A stretch of 64,000 nt of DNA from Aquilaria yunnanensis (lineage: Eukaryota; Streptophyta; Magnoliopsida; Malvales; Thymelaeaceae). The stretch is from positions 67,851,001 to 67,915,000 of the forward strand of contig CM077599.1 in assembly GCA_039654915.1 (NCBI GenBank), given 5' to 3'. Shown here piece after piece: positions 48,434 to 62,459 of this stretch (position 1 is its first letter; every line of letters begins with the position of its first letter). The position numbers were made by a program, and so were the translations under genes. The notes under the pieces were generated by a model that saw nothing but the letters and a program-made list of their open reading frames with translations, was not told the origin of the DNA and ran no database searches.

Positions 48434-49803
48434 GTTTTCCCTTTAAAATCTTGCCAGAATTGAGAGAATGGGTGGAGAGACAGGATACGAAACGGCAGAG
48501 GTTCTGCATCTCTTGCTCTTGGGGCCGTACGAAAAGAAAATGGGCTGCGACGCAAAACCGTGGAAGCGCGACAGAACAAAGAGTCGCCACTACGGTGAAT
48601 TGCGCAAGTAGTCCTAAAACTATATTATTTGTTGCAGTTCTATCCCCAATGGTAAACATTGCACGATTGGTCTTGAGTTATTATAAGTCATGTTGCAATT
48701 TTCACACTCAAGTTCAATGCTTAAAACGAGTTGCACCCAGCCGAATAGTTGGCTGATCATGTTTAATTTGGAATGTGTATTGATCTTAATATTTTATTTA
48801 TATTTGAATAAAAAGGTGAACAAGCTATCAAGCCTTGAATCGAACGAGCGTTGGGCTTTCCAAATTATTCTCTGAAATCAAGGGAATAACTAAAATTGCA
48901 TTAAGCTGAGTTGAGTGGTGGAAGGATCAAGCTTTATTTAAATTATTTATCTAGCTTAAAATTTTGTCTATGCTTTGATTGATAACAATTTTAACAAGTC
49001 ATAGACAAATTTTAAACTGAATCAAGATTATGTTATTCGTTTTCACCCACAACTAAAAATTGCAAGATTAAGTCATTAATGGTATGAAATGTTGCACATC
49101 TTCGTACGGGTTATTTCTCGCCTCGAGTTGGTCATTAGTCTTCGAGCCTCAACTACTAGGTATAGGGTCTAGAGTTGATTTTTTAAAAAAAAAAATTGTA
49201 CACAGAATCAATAGTATAATGCATATGATTTAGAGTTCAGAATCATAATATAAAGGTAATAAAATGTCAATTTATTCGGCACCAAAAGACAACCAATCCG
49301 AAAATTGTAGTATTATGGAAATATTAAAAGGAATGAGCAGAGGAGATTTGGCCAGAGATATCATGCTCTTTTGCCACTTAAACTCAAGTGGCAAGATGAC
49401 ATTTCCATATTAAATGTTTTTATGGGTTGTTTCTGGATTGGAAATGAAGAAAAGGACATGGTGCTACGATTGTGGAAGATGAGCAAACCGTTCAAAATGA
49501 AGCCAACAAAATGGGGAGAAAATATTTACTAGTTACTACCACTAAGAGCAAAAGCAGAATGACCATAATTTTTTTTATAGATAAAAATGACCTCACGCAC
49601 GATTAATTCACTGGATAGATAGAAACAATATTAATATTTATTCATAGCGAGAATTCTTTTAATGGTTGAAGATAAAATGAATTAGACGTAAAAGGTGATG
49701 GCTAAGTCAAAACTTACATAAAATCGATAAGGCTGAAAGTATGATAAAAGAGAAAAAAAATCACAATGCAGTAGATAAATATGAAAGCAAAACTATTCCA
49801 AAA
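48434..49803. other. Upstream region of the GCD1-like gene and intergenic DNA
   Basis: 48434-48600 is comparatively GC-rich and probably holds the promoter and leader of the minus-strand gene; no TATA box stands out. The rest is AT-rich and featureless. Confidence 0.35.
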
Positions 49804-50911
49804 TGTTGGATTTGTTTCAATCAATTAACTTAGAATTTTGATAATAATAAAACATTTATGAAAGACTAATGTGTTTATTCTTATCGTGCAAGGCATTTAG
49901 ACAAATTTATATGTCTTTTGGATAGTGTTTATTATTTCTCGAGTAGTTTGAAGTGTTCCAAGTGTTGTTTGTGAAAGAAGAAATTCATTGGAAGAATTTA
50001 ATGTTGAAATCTAGAAGTTTTGGAGGCTGAAATTTCTTAGAGGTACAGTTTCAAAAGAGTGAAAACGTTCAGTCCGTTGAAATTGGAGTAATTTTTTGCA
50101 TCTAAGATGTTTTAGCTTCAGAAGACTTCAAAGCAACCTGTTGAAATAAACCAACTAGTTGATCTCTGGAGGCAAAATGTATTGTAGCTATTGAAAGTCA
50201 GAAAACAACCTATTAAAAATTATCAACTGGTTGAAAATTATCAAATAGTGCACTAGAAGACAAAAAAAACTACTAGTTTCTTTAAAATTGATCTCAAGAC
50301 TTTCCTAACGGCTCTTTAACATTCCAATGGACCCAAATGTGCATAAATACATCAAGAAACACTTTGTAAACAACTCTTGGCCATTAAAAGTAAAGATTCA
50401 TCATCAAATCTAAAAGAAATAACTTATCTTGAGAAATTCATTGTTGTGGTTATGCTTTCACTTTTATAATAAGAGTACTATTGTGTGTGCTTGTGAACTT
50501 GTAAACATTTCAAACCTTAAGACCTCTTGTGTAAGAGAGTGGTTTCTTGTGATCCTTAAATAAAACTAAGGAGTGGTTTCTAGTTAACCTTGGAAAAAAC
50601 TAGTGTTTGGTTATGTGTGAATCTTGAAGAAAACAATATTGTAATCTTGATCAAGAGATTGTGGAGGCACTCTCAAGTGGGCAAACTTGAGCTTGAGGAA
50701 AGGATGTAGACTCCAGTTGATAGAGTTGAACATCTATAAATTCCAATGCACTTTTTTCTTGTCTCTATTTTTATTTTGCTTTTATATTTTTCTCATATTT
50801 ATTTGGTTTATTCTTGATCTTTGGTTGAGTGAATTTAGTTGTGAAATTTGATTTTGTCAAAGTTTTTTAAAGTAGCCAATTCACTCCCTCTTGGTTGCCC
50901 TTGGGCCAACA
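49804..50911 (+). mobile_element. Probable Copia solo LTR (SIRE/Maximus style)
   Basis: 1,108 bp starting TGTTGGATTTG and ending TTGGGCCAACA, so the ends TGTTGG/CCAACA are inverted repeats. Flanks CAAAA and AAAAA agree at 4 of 5. The 3' half has 'gtgatccttaaataaaac', 'gattgtggaggcactctcaa' and 'tcactccctcttggttgccc', phrases typical of SIRE-type LTRs. No internal domain. Confidence 0.6.
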
Positions 50912-53206
50912 AAAAAAATAATATTTAAGTATATCAATTTATAGGGGAATAAAGTACTAAATATTTCATTGGGCAATAAAATAGGCCTAGTTACCTAGGT
51001 TACTCATTAAAGAACATTTGGTAGTCCCCTTTTAATTTCTTGGGAAGACTTCTCACCCCGTTGACCAGCCCTGACTAGAGCAGGATAAAGAGACAACTGC
51101 ATGTTTTTCCTACATCTCTTTTAATTTTTCCCGCTTCTACCCTTAAGAAGGTAGAATTTTCTATTTTGTTAGCCAAATAAAAAACATTATTTATGCATTT
51201 GTTGTAGTTATTTTTTTTTATAAAAGATACTTCATTTCAATTATAAGTGAGCCAAACGGTATCTTACAAATCAACGATGACATAAAACTCATTCCTGTGA
51301 CACCAAATGAAGAAAAGAGAATCAAATCAAGCTGAATCTTTTGGGTAAGCCATAATAAATCTAGAGTACAAACTCACAAATAACTGAAATAAAACTCAGA
51401 CCAAGCCAACAATAAATAAACAATACTAGAAACAACTAAGTATTGGAAACAAGACTATCTATACAAGTAAAAAGATTATTTATAAAACCTAAAAAAATAA
51501 AGATTGACTTTAATCTATACAATCGTCTCCATATTTGTTTCCAAGCATTAGAACACCTCAGTAGAGCTGAGATTCTAGTGAACTCAAGAGACCTAAATCC
51601 ATTGTTGTTTGCATTCAATTGAAGATCTACTTTGTGTCTTGAACCACTTTTGAATACCAAACCTGAAGAAGATTGCATTTACCATAAAATTTTATAGATA
51701 ACATTGTATAAGGCCAGTTAAGCAATAAAAAAATTGAAAGAGAACGAGCTAGATTTGAACAAAGTCCGGATTAAGTCGAAAATGGTAGAGAATGATGGAG
51801 GAGACAACAGAAAGAAACAGGTTGGAGGAGATGAGGTGTGCTTGTTGCTTGACTCTTTTGTTGTTGTAGTTATTCTGTGAAATTTCATAGTAATAGTTTT
51901 ATTAATGAAAAATATTTTCTGTTAGAAGGCTAATGTAAAATCTAATAACAATCTTCTTTAGCCTTATAAAAATGCTTATTTGCATGATAAAGTCTCCGTA
52001 TCTTTTTTTTTTCTTGAAAATTTATTTATTTTATAATAAATTTAGTTAAATATTGATAAGTATATTTTATACTTCATTGAGCAAATATATATCAATTAGT
52101 AGAGAAAACCAATTGCAAATATATTTTATACTTCATTGAGCAATATGTCAATGGCAAGTGTGATAAGTTAGAGGATGTAGGGTCATTACCAACAATTACC
52201 AAACTGGAGAAATCTTGGATAGTTGGATAGGAAAATGGTGGTTAGGCACAATGACTTGAAAGAGATTGTCGTCGCAATCAATGAGTATTTGGATAAGGCT
52301 GTTATTGTCGGTGACCAGATTGCTGAGATATTGAGCACTTGACCTAAAAGGTGGCTAAGATTTTAAAGTTGAGAGATTAGAAGTAGAAGGATAATATTAG
52401 AAAAAAAAGAAAGAACTGGTAAATTTCTTAAATTTCATGCCATATTGAAAATAGAGCAATTTTTATGGGATGAAAGGAGTATTTAACAAGGTAAATTGTT
52501 TATGTGGTTCCTAATCTATGGTTATTATCCCCGTATAGTTGTATAGATCCTCAAACTTCAAATCTTCTTATTTTGGTCCCTATAGTCTCAAAAATGTTTT
52601 CTTATTGTTCAAAAATGTTTTCTTTTGGTTCTCTTCTAATCTTCTTGGAGGATTTTCTAGTGCAACCTATCTTGTGAGCAATCTTTAGGTTGGTAACCAA
52701 CAATTTTGATGTCATGTAGACTTGAGAGGAAGGGCATAAAGAACAAATAGAAAACATGAATTTAAGTTAAAAGTTTCCAATAAAAATGTGTTTGGCATTG
52801 ATTTTTAAAAAATGAGTTATTAGTTATTATTTTGATATATAATGATTATTGGTTCAACTTATATACCAACTAAATTTTATACATTAAAAACATTGAAAAA
52901 AAATCAACTATTTTCTAAAAAAATTTCAATATGAAGCTACACGTTATATGTTCGTCACTTACATTTGCATTTGTGCATGCTAGTTAGAATTGTGCCACAT
53001 ATATATAGGATGGACATAAATGAATGTTGAAAGATATGATCAAATTTGTACCAAAAATTTTACGGATTTACCATTCCATATTAAATTATATATCAACTTT
53101 TAAGATTTATTACCAACGTAGCTACTAGTACTTAACAGTAACACATTGACAAACCAAGTCATCCTCCCAACAATGATAATATACTGCCGCCAATATGCTT
53201 GAACTG

Positions 53207-53209
<3 letters not shown>
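50912..53209. other. Intergenic AT-rich DNA
   Basis: No gene. A short direct repeat 'tatattttatacttcattga' occurs at about 52064 and 52120. A possible coding relic is listed at 52235-52341. Confidence 0.35.
52235..52341 (+). pseudogene. Tiny relic resembling a DUF632-type N-terminal block
   Basis: Reads MVVRHNDLKEIVVAINEYLD, KAVIVGDQIAEILST and a stop. This has the spacing of the 'R..L.EIV.EI...F.KAA..G..V..LLE' start of the plant DUF632 domain (bZIP-like regulators such as NRG2). Only about 35 codons remain and no neighbouring exon is seen, so the match could be chance. Confidence 0.25.

Positions 53210-53256
<47 letters not shown>
53210..53256. repeat. (TA)n microsatellite
   Basis: About 23 perfect AT units, some 250 bp downstream of the peroxidase stop codon. 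Confidence 0.97.
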
Positions 53257-53259
<3 letters not shown>

Positions 53260-53505
53260 TTGAGTGCTCTTTTTATTGCTTGTAATTAGTATCGAATTAA
53301 GTTTGCAACTACAGATGCAGTTCATTTTTATAATTATTACAACCCGTCACTTATAGTACACAGATATTTATTTAAATTTGAACAACAAAAAATAGATGAT
53401 TCTGAATTTCTCGTTCTTATTGGTAAATGAAAATTAAAGTATTTAATTACCCAACTAGCTCCCACAACTTTCAATTAAATTACAGTACAAGCCAGCCAAT
53501 TACGA

Positions 53506-56085
<2,580 letters not shown>

Positions 56086-56177
56086 GTTACTAACTACGTA
56101 CGGTGCTTGATAAGGAAAACTGACTTGGCTAATTTGGCTTCTTATTTTGGGACGGCAATCTGGTGGAGAGAGCCTAG

Positions 56178-56187
56178 ATTATATAGG
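56178..56187 (-). promoter_or_regulatory. Likely TATA box of the peroxidase gene
   Basis: On the minus strand CCTATATAAT lies about 95 bp before the ATG at 56085, a normal distance allowing a leader of 60 to 70 bases. A run of CT-rich sequence follows. Confidence 0.5.
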
Positions 56188-56199
56188 TTTAAGCTAGCC

Positions 56200-58006
56200 A
56201 GTCACGTTGCTTGGCTTTGCCCGCAATAACAAGGGTACGTTAGTTAGTTTTTATCTATCTTCTCAATTGTATTGACTTCTGATTTTGATAACCAATAGCA
56301 GCGCGCGTATATATATTTTATCATTTGAACAAAACCAAAAAAAAAAAAAAATAGGGTTAAACATTTCGACCTTGGCCATATATAGAGAGAGAATATACAA
56401 CTTTTGTTGCAATCGTTTAGCCTATTCTTTTCGCGATTTCTTTTTGGAAAATATAATCTTTTTTTGTGCATATTAAAGAGCAGAGACTTTTCTTTTTAGT
56501 TAGAAAAATATAGACTTTAGGCTAATTAGACTATAGAGCGTTCAGCGTATAATCTACACTTCGACCAGAATTGATTATATATTACTTAACTAAAATTTAG
56601 ACATACCTTATTGTTCGGCGGAGTGGCTTCTCTTCCATGTGAGGCAGACCTGAGCTCGACTGCTTCGGATTTGAAACCCAAGGCCATGTTTAAGAAAAAT
56701 CACCGCAAGGAAAACATAAGCAAAAGAATTAGACAGAGAAACTATGAAGTCGAGTGAATTACTCTGGAGATTCATCAAGAAAAGATCAAGGATAACATAA
56801 GCAAAATAATTAGACAGAGAAAATATCGAATCCTGGAATGCTTAGCTTGAATTTCGACGACAAATAAATGGAATGGGTATCGATTGTTCATCAATCTCAT
56901 CTAAAACAAAAACCTTTTTCATTCTTCAGAGCGGAAGAAGAACCGAACAGCAGAGTGAAGATTGTGAGCTTTTTAGTATGGAAAGAAAAAAAGTTTAAAT
57001 AACCCTTCATCCTTTTTCTTTTCTTTGTTTTAGTCCTCATATAACCCAAAGAGACAATTATGTAACCAAAGTGAGTCACGTGTGCTTATCACGGGCTTCA
57101 TTTAAATGAGTTGAAAGGGTGAAAGGTACTGATTTGTAAAGTTTGATGAAGTAAAGGGCTTGAGTTGGTAAAATTTAGGGGGAAAAAAGTGTTTTAAGCC
57201 AAATATCAAACATTCCAATGGCCGTTACCGGCACTCTCATTTTCATACATCTACCGGTGATACTTGTAACCAAAATAAAAGCACTGACACATAAAAAGGC
57301 ACTAAATGTTATCATCATACAAATGCAACACAATCACACACAAACAACACAGACCCATACTACATTATCAAATAACATGAGAATCAATTAGATTTGCCAA
57401 TTTATAAGCCATGAAAGATTTTATTCAAAATTAAAAGTTACAAAGCTTATCGGTTTCATAAGAGAAGAAAGTACAAGCACCTTAAAACCCACGAATTCAA
57501 CCCTATAAAAGGAGCACAAATTATACTTAAGGTACAACTGCAATTTCATAAGTAATTAAAAGTTAGAAGTTTTGTAGTGTGCATCCCAATCTATGGCTTC
57601 ATTTGAAAACAACTTTTATGATTAGCATTATAGTTTTATTTAGATCATTCATTTAAAGGTAAAAATGAAACATTTGAAACTAAAAATTAACATTAAATAT
57701 TTTTTAAAAAATCCTGACGCTAATTGCTGATGGTAATATAAAATGAAACCAATGATAGAGCAACTTAAATAATTGGTTTTTTTGTAGTTAATTAACACAA
57801 TTAGGAAACTGAAGACGAGGACCATAAAAGGGCATCGCACGTAGGTGTAAAGCAAGCGTGTAGGCAATGGGCTGTCACATGCCCCAATTGCTCCAAAATT
57901 CTTGTATGTGCTACGTCACATGTGTGAACGCTATTGAGCAAAGTAACGTCGGGAACAAGTAACACGCGTACATGTGATTTCTACCTTAGCTTTAAGGTTC
58001 TCGGTT
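56200..58006. other. Intergenic, no gene
   Basis: AT-rich DNA upstream of the peroxidase. Open frames here are short and of low complexity. Nothing is recognised apart from a short direct repeat 'cataagcaaaa...aattagacagagaaa' near 56715 and 56795. Confidence 0.4.
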
Positions 58007-58290
58007 CCAATTCATTTAAATTTAAATTAAATAAAATTAAATTAAAATTATTTTTTTGATTTTTATATTTTTATATTTAGAATTAATTTTATTTAAAATT
58101 TAATATTGAATAGGTTTAATAATCCATTTAAAAATAAAATTTTTATAATTTTTTAATACCTAAATATAGAACATTTTATAAAAATTTAATAATATCATGA
58201 AAATTTACTTTTAAATAGGTCATTCCATACATATAATATTAGTTTTTAAATAAAATTAGTTTCAAATAAAAATTATATAAAAATAAAATT
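58007..58290. mobile_element. Foldback MITE copy 2 (diverged)
   Basis: Starts 'ccaattcatttaaattt' and contains 'taataatccatttaaaa', 'aatttaataatatcatgaaa', 'atttacttttaaataggtca' and 'aattagtttcaaataaa', matching the other copies in order. The right terminus is degraded. Confidence 0.6.
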
Positions 58291-59033
58291 AATTATGATC
58301 TGGAATGCGTCCGGGCACTTGATACTATAGGATAAATACTAGTGGTCTTTCGCAAGTAATAGTTTTAATTCCATGGGTGAATTGTCCCCATTGACAAATT
58401 ATACATCACATGATTATTAGCTTTGGATCTTGTAATTAATTTGTTTAGTCAACCAATGAGTATGATACATGCATTTGATTCATTTCCATTTTCTGGGGCT
58501 CTGCAACGCAAAATATCATATTTTTAAATTGTTAATTATTGTATTTTACCGCATCTTAAAGTGGGGATTAGAGGTTGTCGGCCTTTAAAACTTTTTTACA
58601 AATTATATATATTACCCATGTGCATATGTAAAGATAGAGTTCAAGAAACCTAATTATTTTTATTGTTGCTCCCACATTTTTTTAACATTTTTGAAATGAT
58701 ATCTGACCCTTTAGCTTAAAATCCTAGCTCTATCATTGGTTTAAGTAATACTATTAAATAATTCTTCAAGTTTAATGGAATTTTTTTTATCCTAATCTAT
58801 TATATACATATCATTATATTGAGCAAACAACGTAATTTTTTTTTTGTAAGAAGTATTTACAGGATATATTAGGATCTAAGATGATATTTATGAAAGTTTA
58901 TGAAGAAATTTGCTTGCATTTTAAAACCTGAAAAATTTCAAATGTAATTTACAAACAATACATCTTGATGTAAGTTGAACCCGGTAGACGTCCGAGCTCC
59001 CTGCAGGCTGCAGCGGACAAAGAACGTAAGGGC

Positions 59034-59368
59034 CAATTCGTTTGAGCTAAAGTTAACTAACTTTTTTTAACTTTTACATATTTTTTACCTGAAACCAATT
59101 TTATTTGAAAGTCAACGTTATGTAGATATAATAATCAATTTGAAAGTAAATTTTTATGATATTGTTAAATTTTTATGAATTTTTCTTTTTTAAGACTTGA
59201 AACTAGAAAAATTCATAAAAATTTAGTAAGATTATAAAAATTGTATTTTCAATTGATTATTATAACTACATAATATTGACTTTTAATTAAAATTAGTTTC
59301 AAGTAAAAAATATGTAAGAATAAAAATAAGTCATTTTGTAGTTAATTAACTAAAGTTAAAACGAATTG
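59034..59368. mobile_element. Foldback MITE copy 3 (best preserved)
   Basis: 335 bp with termini CAATTCGTTTGAGC and, in reverse, CAATTCGTTTTAAC. The arms are complementary almost to the centre: 'gaaaccaattttatttgaaa' against the reverse of 'ttaattaaaattagtttc', 'ttatgtagatataataatca' against its mirror, up to 'tttttatgaattttt'. It encodes nothing and would fold into one long hairpin. Confidence 0.85.
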
Positions 59369-59440
59369 CGTGTAAATTTTTATGTGTTGTTTCTTATCAT
59401 TTATTTTCTTGCTTCTCAAATTCAGTTTCCTAACATCGTT

Positions 59441-60346
59441 TGTATTATCTGGTTTGTCCTTTCTGTGATCATAATGAAACTGTGGAACACATGCTTCTCC
59501 AATGTGAGTGGACTCATATTATCTGGTTTGTATGCTTGGATTATAAACCTCACAATGTTGAAATCCAAACTTTTGATCAATGGTTAATAAAGGTTTGCCA
59601 ATCCTTAAAGGTTACTCAGAATAAAAATGAAATCATTGCATCCACTATAGCTTATACTTGCTGCTTTATCTAGTTGGAAAGGAATGAAGCTGTTTTTCAA
59701 AAGAAAAATATTATGCCTGAAGGTGTAATTTGCAGGATAAAGGCTGCTGTTACTAAGTTTTATCAGGTTCACCAGGAGAATAGAAGTATAAGCAACTTGC
59801 TGTCAGGACAAGCTACCAATGAGAAGTGGAGAAAGCCAGCTAGGGGAGTGGTAAAAGTTAATGTGGCAGTGAGCAGTAGACAGCCAATCGGGATGGCATA
59901 TCTGGCCAGGGATTGGCAGGGGAATCTTGTGCGAAACCAAGCCAGGACTGTCACTGGAACTAGTAAAGAAGCAGCAGTAGCAGAAACCATGCGAACAGGG
60001 ATAAGGGAGATGTTGAGAATGGGAAATACTGAAATTGAAGTCAAGATAGCAGACAAGCAAACAGCTGAATATCTAGAGGGCAAAGGAAATTGGCGACTGG
60101 GTACAATGGCTGCTGATGTAAAAACTTTACAAAGTGCTTTTACTTCCTGTACTATTAGGCAGATATCAAAAAATGCTAATATGTGTACTAAGCATATAGC
60201 TAATTGGGTAAAGGCACAGAAGTGGAAAAATTGGACTTGCTGTCCCCCCTCTCTGTATGTCTTTCAAAATGAGTTGGATGTAAACTTTGAGCCTCCTTGA
60301 GGCTTTCTTAGCAATAAGTTTTACTGATTAGTTCAAAAAAAAAAAA
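59441..60346 (+). mobile_element. 5'-truncated LINE insertion with 16-bp TSD and poly(A)
   Basis: 906 bp flanked by perfect copies of GTTTCCTAACATCGTT at 59425-59440 and 60347-60362, with an A12 tail (60335-60346) just before the right copy. This is the signature of target-primed reverse transcription. The element keeps only the 3' end of ORF2. The long exact TSD suggests recent insertion. It landed about 70 bp beyond foldback MITE copy 3. Confidence 0.95.
59455..60300 (+). pseudogene. LINE ORF2 C-terminus: RT zinc-binding and RNase H-like domains
   Basis: One frame with a single stop. It begins CPFCDHNETVEHMLLQCEW, the zf-RVT motif (C-x2-C...H-x4-C), then HIIWFVC. TAG at 59671-59673 stands where the family has Trp ('W.ERN...F'), followed by ERNEAVFQKK. 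Then the RNase H-like region: EKWRKPARGVVKVNVAVSS, GMAYLARDWQGNLVRNQART, AVAETMRTGIREMLRMGNTE and KIADKQTAEYLEGKG. The first Asp of RNase H ('KVNVDG') is Ala here (KVNVAV), so it is catalytically doubtful. It ends NFEPP and TGA. Confidence 0.8.
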
Positions 60347-60362
60347 GTTTCCTAACATCGTT

Positions 60363-61485
60363 GATCACCTGATTTGCCAGTAACGTTTGAATCTTTGATC
60401 ATTGACTGTGACTAAAAAATAAACTAAATGGAAGTAATTAAGGAATGAACTAATTATTAGTCATTAATCATCACCGGTTTGACCAAAATCTTGAAAACGG
60501 GAAAAAGAAAGAAAAGAAAAGGCAAATTGTGCGCCGCTCAAGTGTGATTAAGTACGACTTAAAGCTAATAATACGTCGTTCTTAAGTAACTTTCACTCAT
60601 TTCACCTGATTAGAGAGGCAGAAGAACTGAAGAAAGCAACAACAGCTAATTGATTTTTAATTAGTTGGCCATAATCTTTAATTAATTATTTAAATTTCCT
60701 TAAGAATGGAGATCTAGTCAATTGACAGCCTTTGAAGCGTTTCTACGTTTCTTGTACTCTGTTTTCCCTTTTAGAAGCATTTCGCGTATATAACGATCGA
60801 GTACGGTCTAAGTTCTAAAGAAGAAGCACATTCAACTATATTTATACCTTTTTTTTCTTTTGTTATTGCAATTTGCAACCATTAGAATTTCTTTCAAATA
60901 TATATAAAGAAAATAAAAAAAAAAACTAACTAAGAAGCATCATAACTACGCACTACAACCGAAAGAAAGTGAATGTTTAGAGAAAAATCCAAAAGCAATA
61001 AAAAGAAATTAGAACTCTATTAATTCGATTCAAGTATGTATATTTTCAAAATTAAATACTATATTCAAAATTCCTTTTACGTGTAAATGCAACCCGTATT
61101 TTGGCTTGGAAAAAATTTGCTAAACCACTAATATTTATATTTTAGATCGGCAATTGATCGATCTTATTTAGGTCTAATAAACCACTAAAATTACTAAATT
61201 GTGCAATAAATTACAACATTGCCAAGTTTGCTCAAATATCGCCCTAACATTTAATTATCAAGTTTTGTTCCCAACATTAAAGACATATTGCTGTAATCCT
61301 TATATTTTAAAAGTGTCTAACTTAATTAGGTCCCTTTCTTTGCATATATCCTTAACAATAGCATGTCACTGTAAACACTAGTCTATTGATGCATAAATTG
61401 CGTATTCTACTTTTTAGGCCTATTACAGAAGTGGGGAGACAATCAGACAAGCAAAATAATCTTTTCAATCCACGGCTTTCATCAA
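60363..61485. other. Intergenic, no gene
   Basis: AT-rich sequence with short A- and T-runs. No coding exon or repeat border is recognised. Confidence 0.4.
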
Positions 61486-61489
61486 ATAA

Positions 61490-61830
61490 AAGAAGGTTTC
61501 CCAGCTTAAGGATGCTAATTAGTAAGAAATAGACTTAATATGGGGCCCAAAGCTGATGAATCCAAGCTTAATGAATCAAAATTAGAAGGCCCAATGAGCT
61601 AATGTGGGATACCCCCTTTTAGATGGAAGTGAAATCCAAAAATTACGAGTGATTTCCTCAAATCTCCCTCAGTTATATAAACTCATCTAATTACCTATCT
61701 CGAGATATGACATTCTCACATTATACTCCTTGTACTCTTCTCTGCTCGCTAGAGGACTAACTTGATCATCAAATGATTTTCCCCGAGAAAATATCCTGGA
61801 CTTTTAACATTGTTTTTATGTATAAGATCT
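61490..61830 (+). repeat. LTR-like remnant
   Basis: 'aatatggggcccaaagctga', 'gcccaatgagctaatgtggg', 'gttatataaactc' and 'gctcgctagaggactaactt', then 'gattttccccgagaaaatat', are phrases of plant Gypsy LTR U3-R-U5 regions. Borders are not defined. Confidence 0.4.
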
Positions 61831-62126
61831 CAGTCTAAAGTTCATCAAAAGATGGAGCCAAACTCATATGATCTTATTAACTATCACCAATGAAATTTAA
61901 CTATTGGTTGGTGAAGTTTCTCAAATTATTATAATTTGTTGGTCGGCGAAACTTCACTAGAAACTTATAATACCACTATTCTTTGCTAGCAATATGACAT
62001 TGCACTATTCATCAATTAACATAAATTTATTGCTTCTTTTGCACCATGAATAGTATAATTACTCATTAAAGTTAAGAGAGGGTTCATTGCTTGATGCAAT
62101 TTGAGAAAACATGTTCACATTTAAGA

Positions 62127-62458
62127 GCTTTAGCTTAAGTTAATTGACTTCAAAATGACTTATTTTTATTCTTACGTATTTTTTACCCAAACTAATTTTA
62201 ATTAAAAGCCAATATTATGTAATTAGAATAATCCATTAAAAATATAATTTTTGCAATCTTAATAAATTTGTATGAAAATTTCAAGTTTAAGGCAATAAAA
62301 AAGAAAATTTTATGAAAATTTAACAATATCATGAAAATTTATTTTCAAATGGATTATTGTATTTACATAATATTAAATTTCAAATGAAATTGGTTTCAAA
62401 TAAAAAATATATAAAATTTAAAATAAGTCAGTTGACTTAAGTTGAAATAAATTGGCTT
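62127..62458. mobile_element. Foldback MITE copy 4
   Basis: Starts 'gctttagcttaagttaattg' and ends 'gttgacttaagttgaaataa'. Its arms pair with each other and align with copies 1 and 3 ('aactaattttaattaaaagc', 'aataatccattaaaaatat', 'aaatggattattgtatttac', 'aaattggtttcaaataaaa'). Confidence 0.75.
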
Positions 62459-62459
62459 G

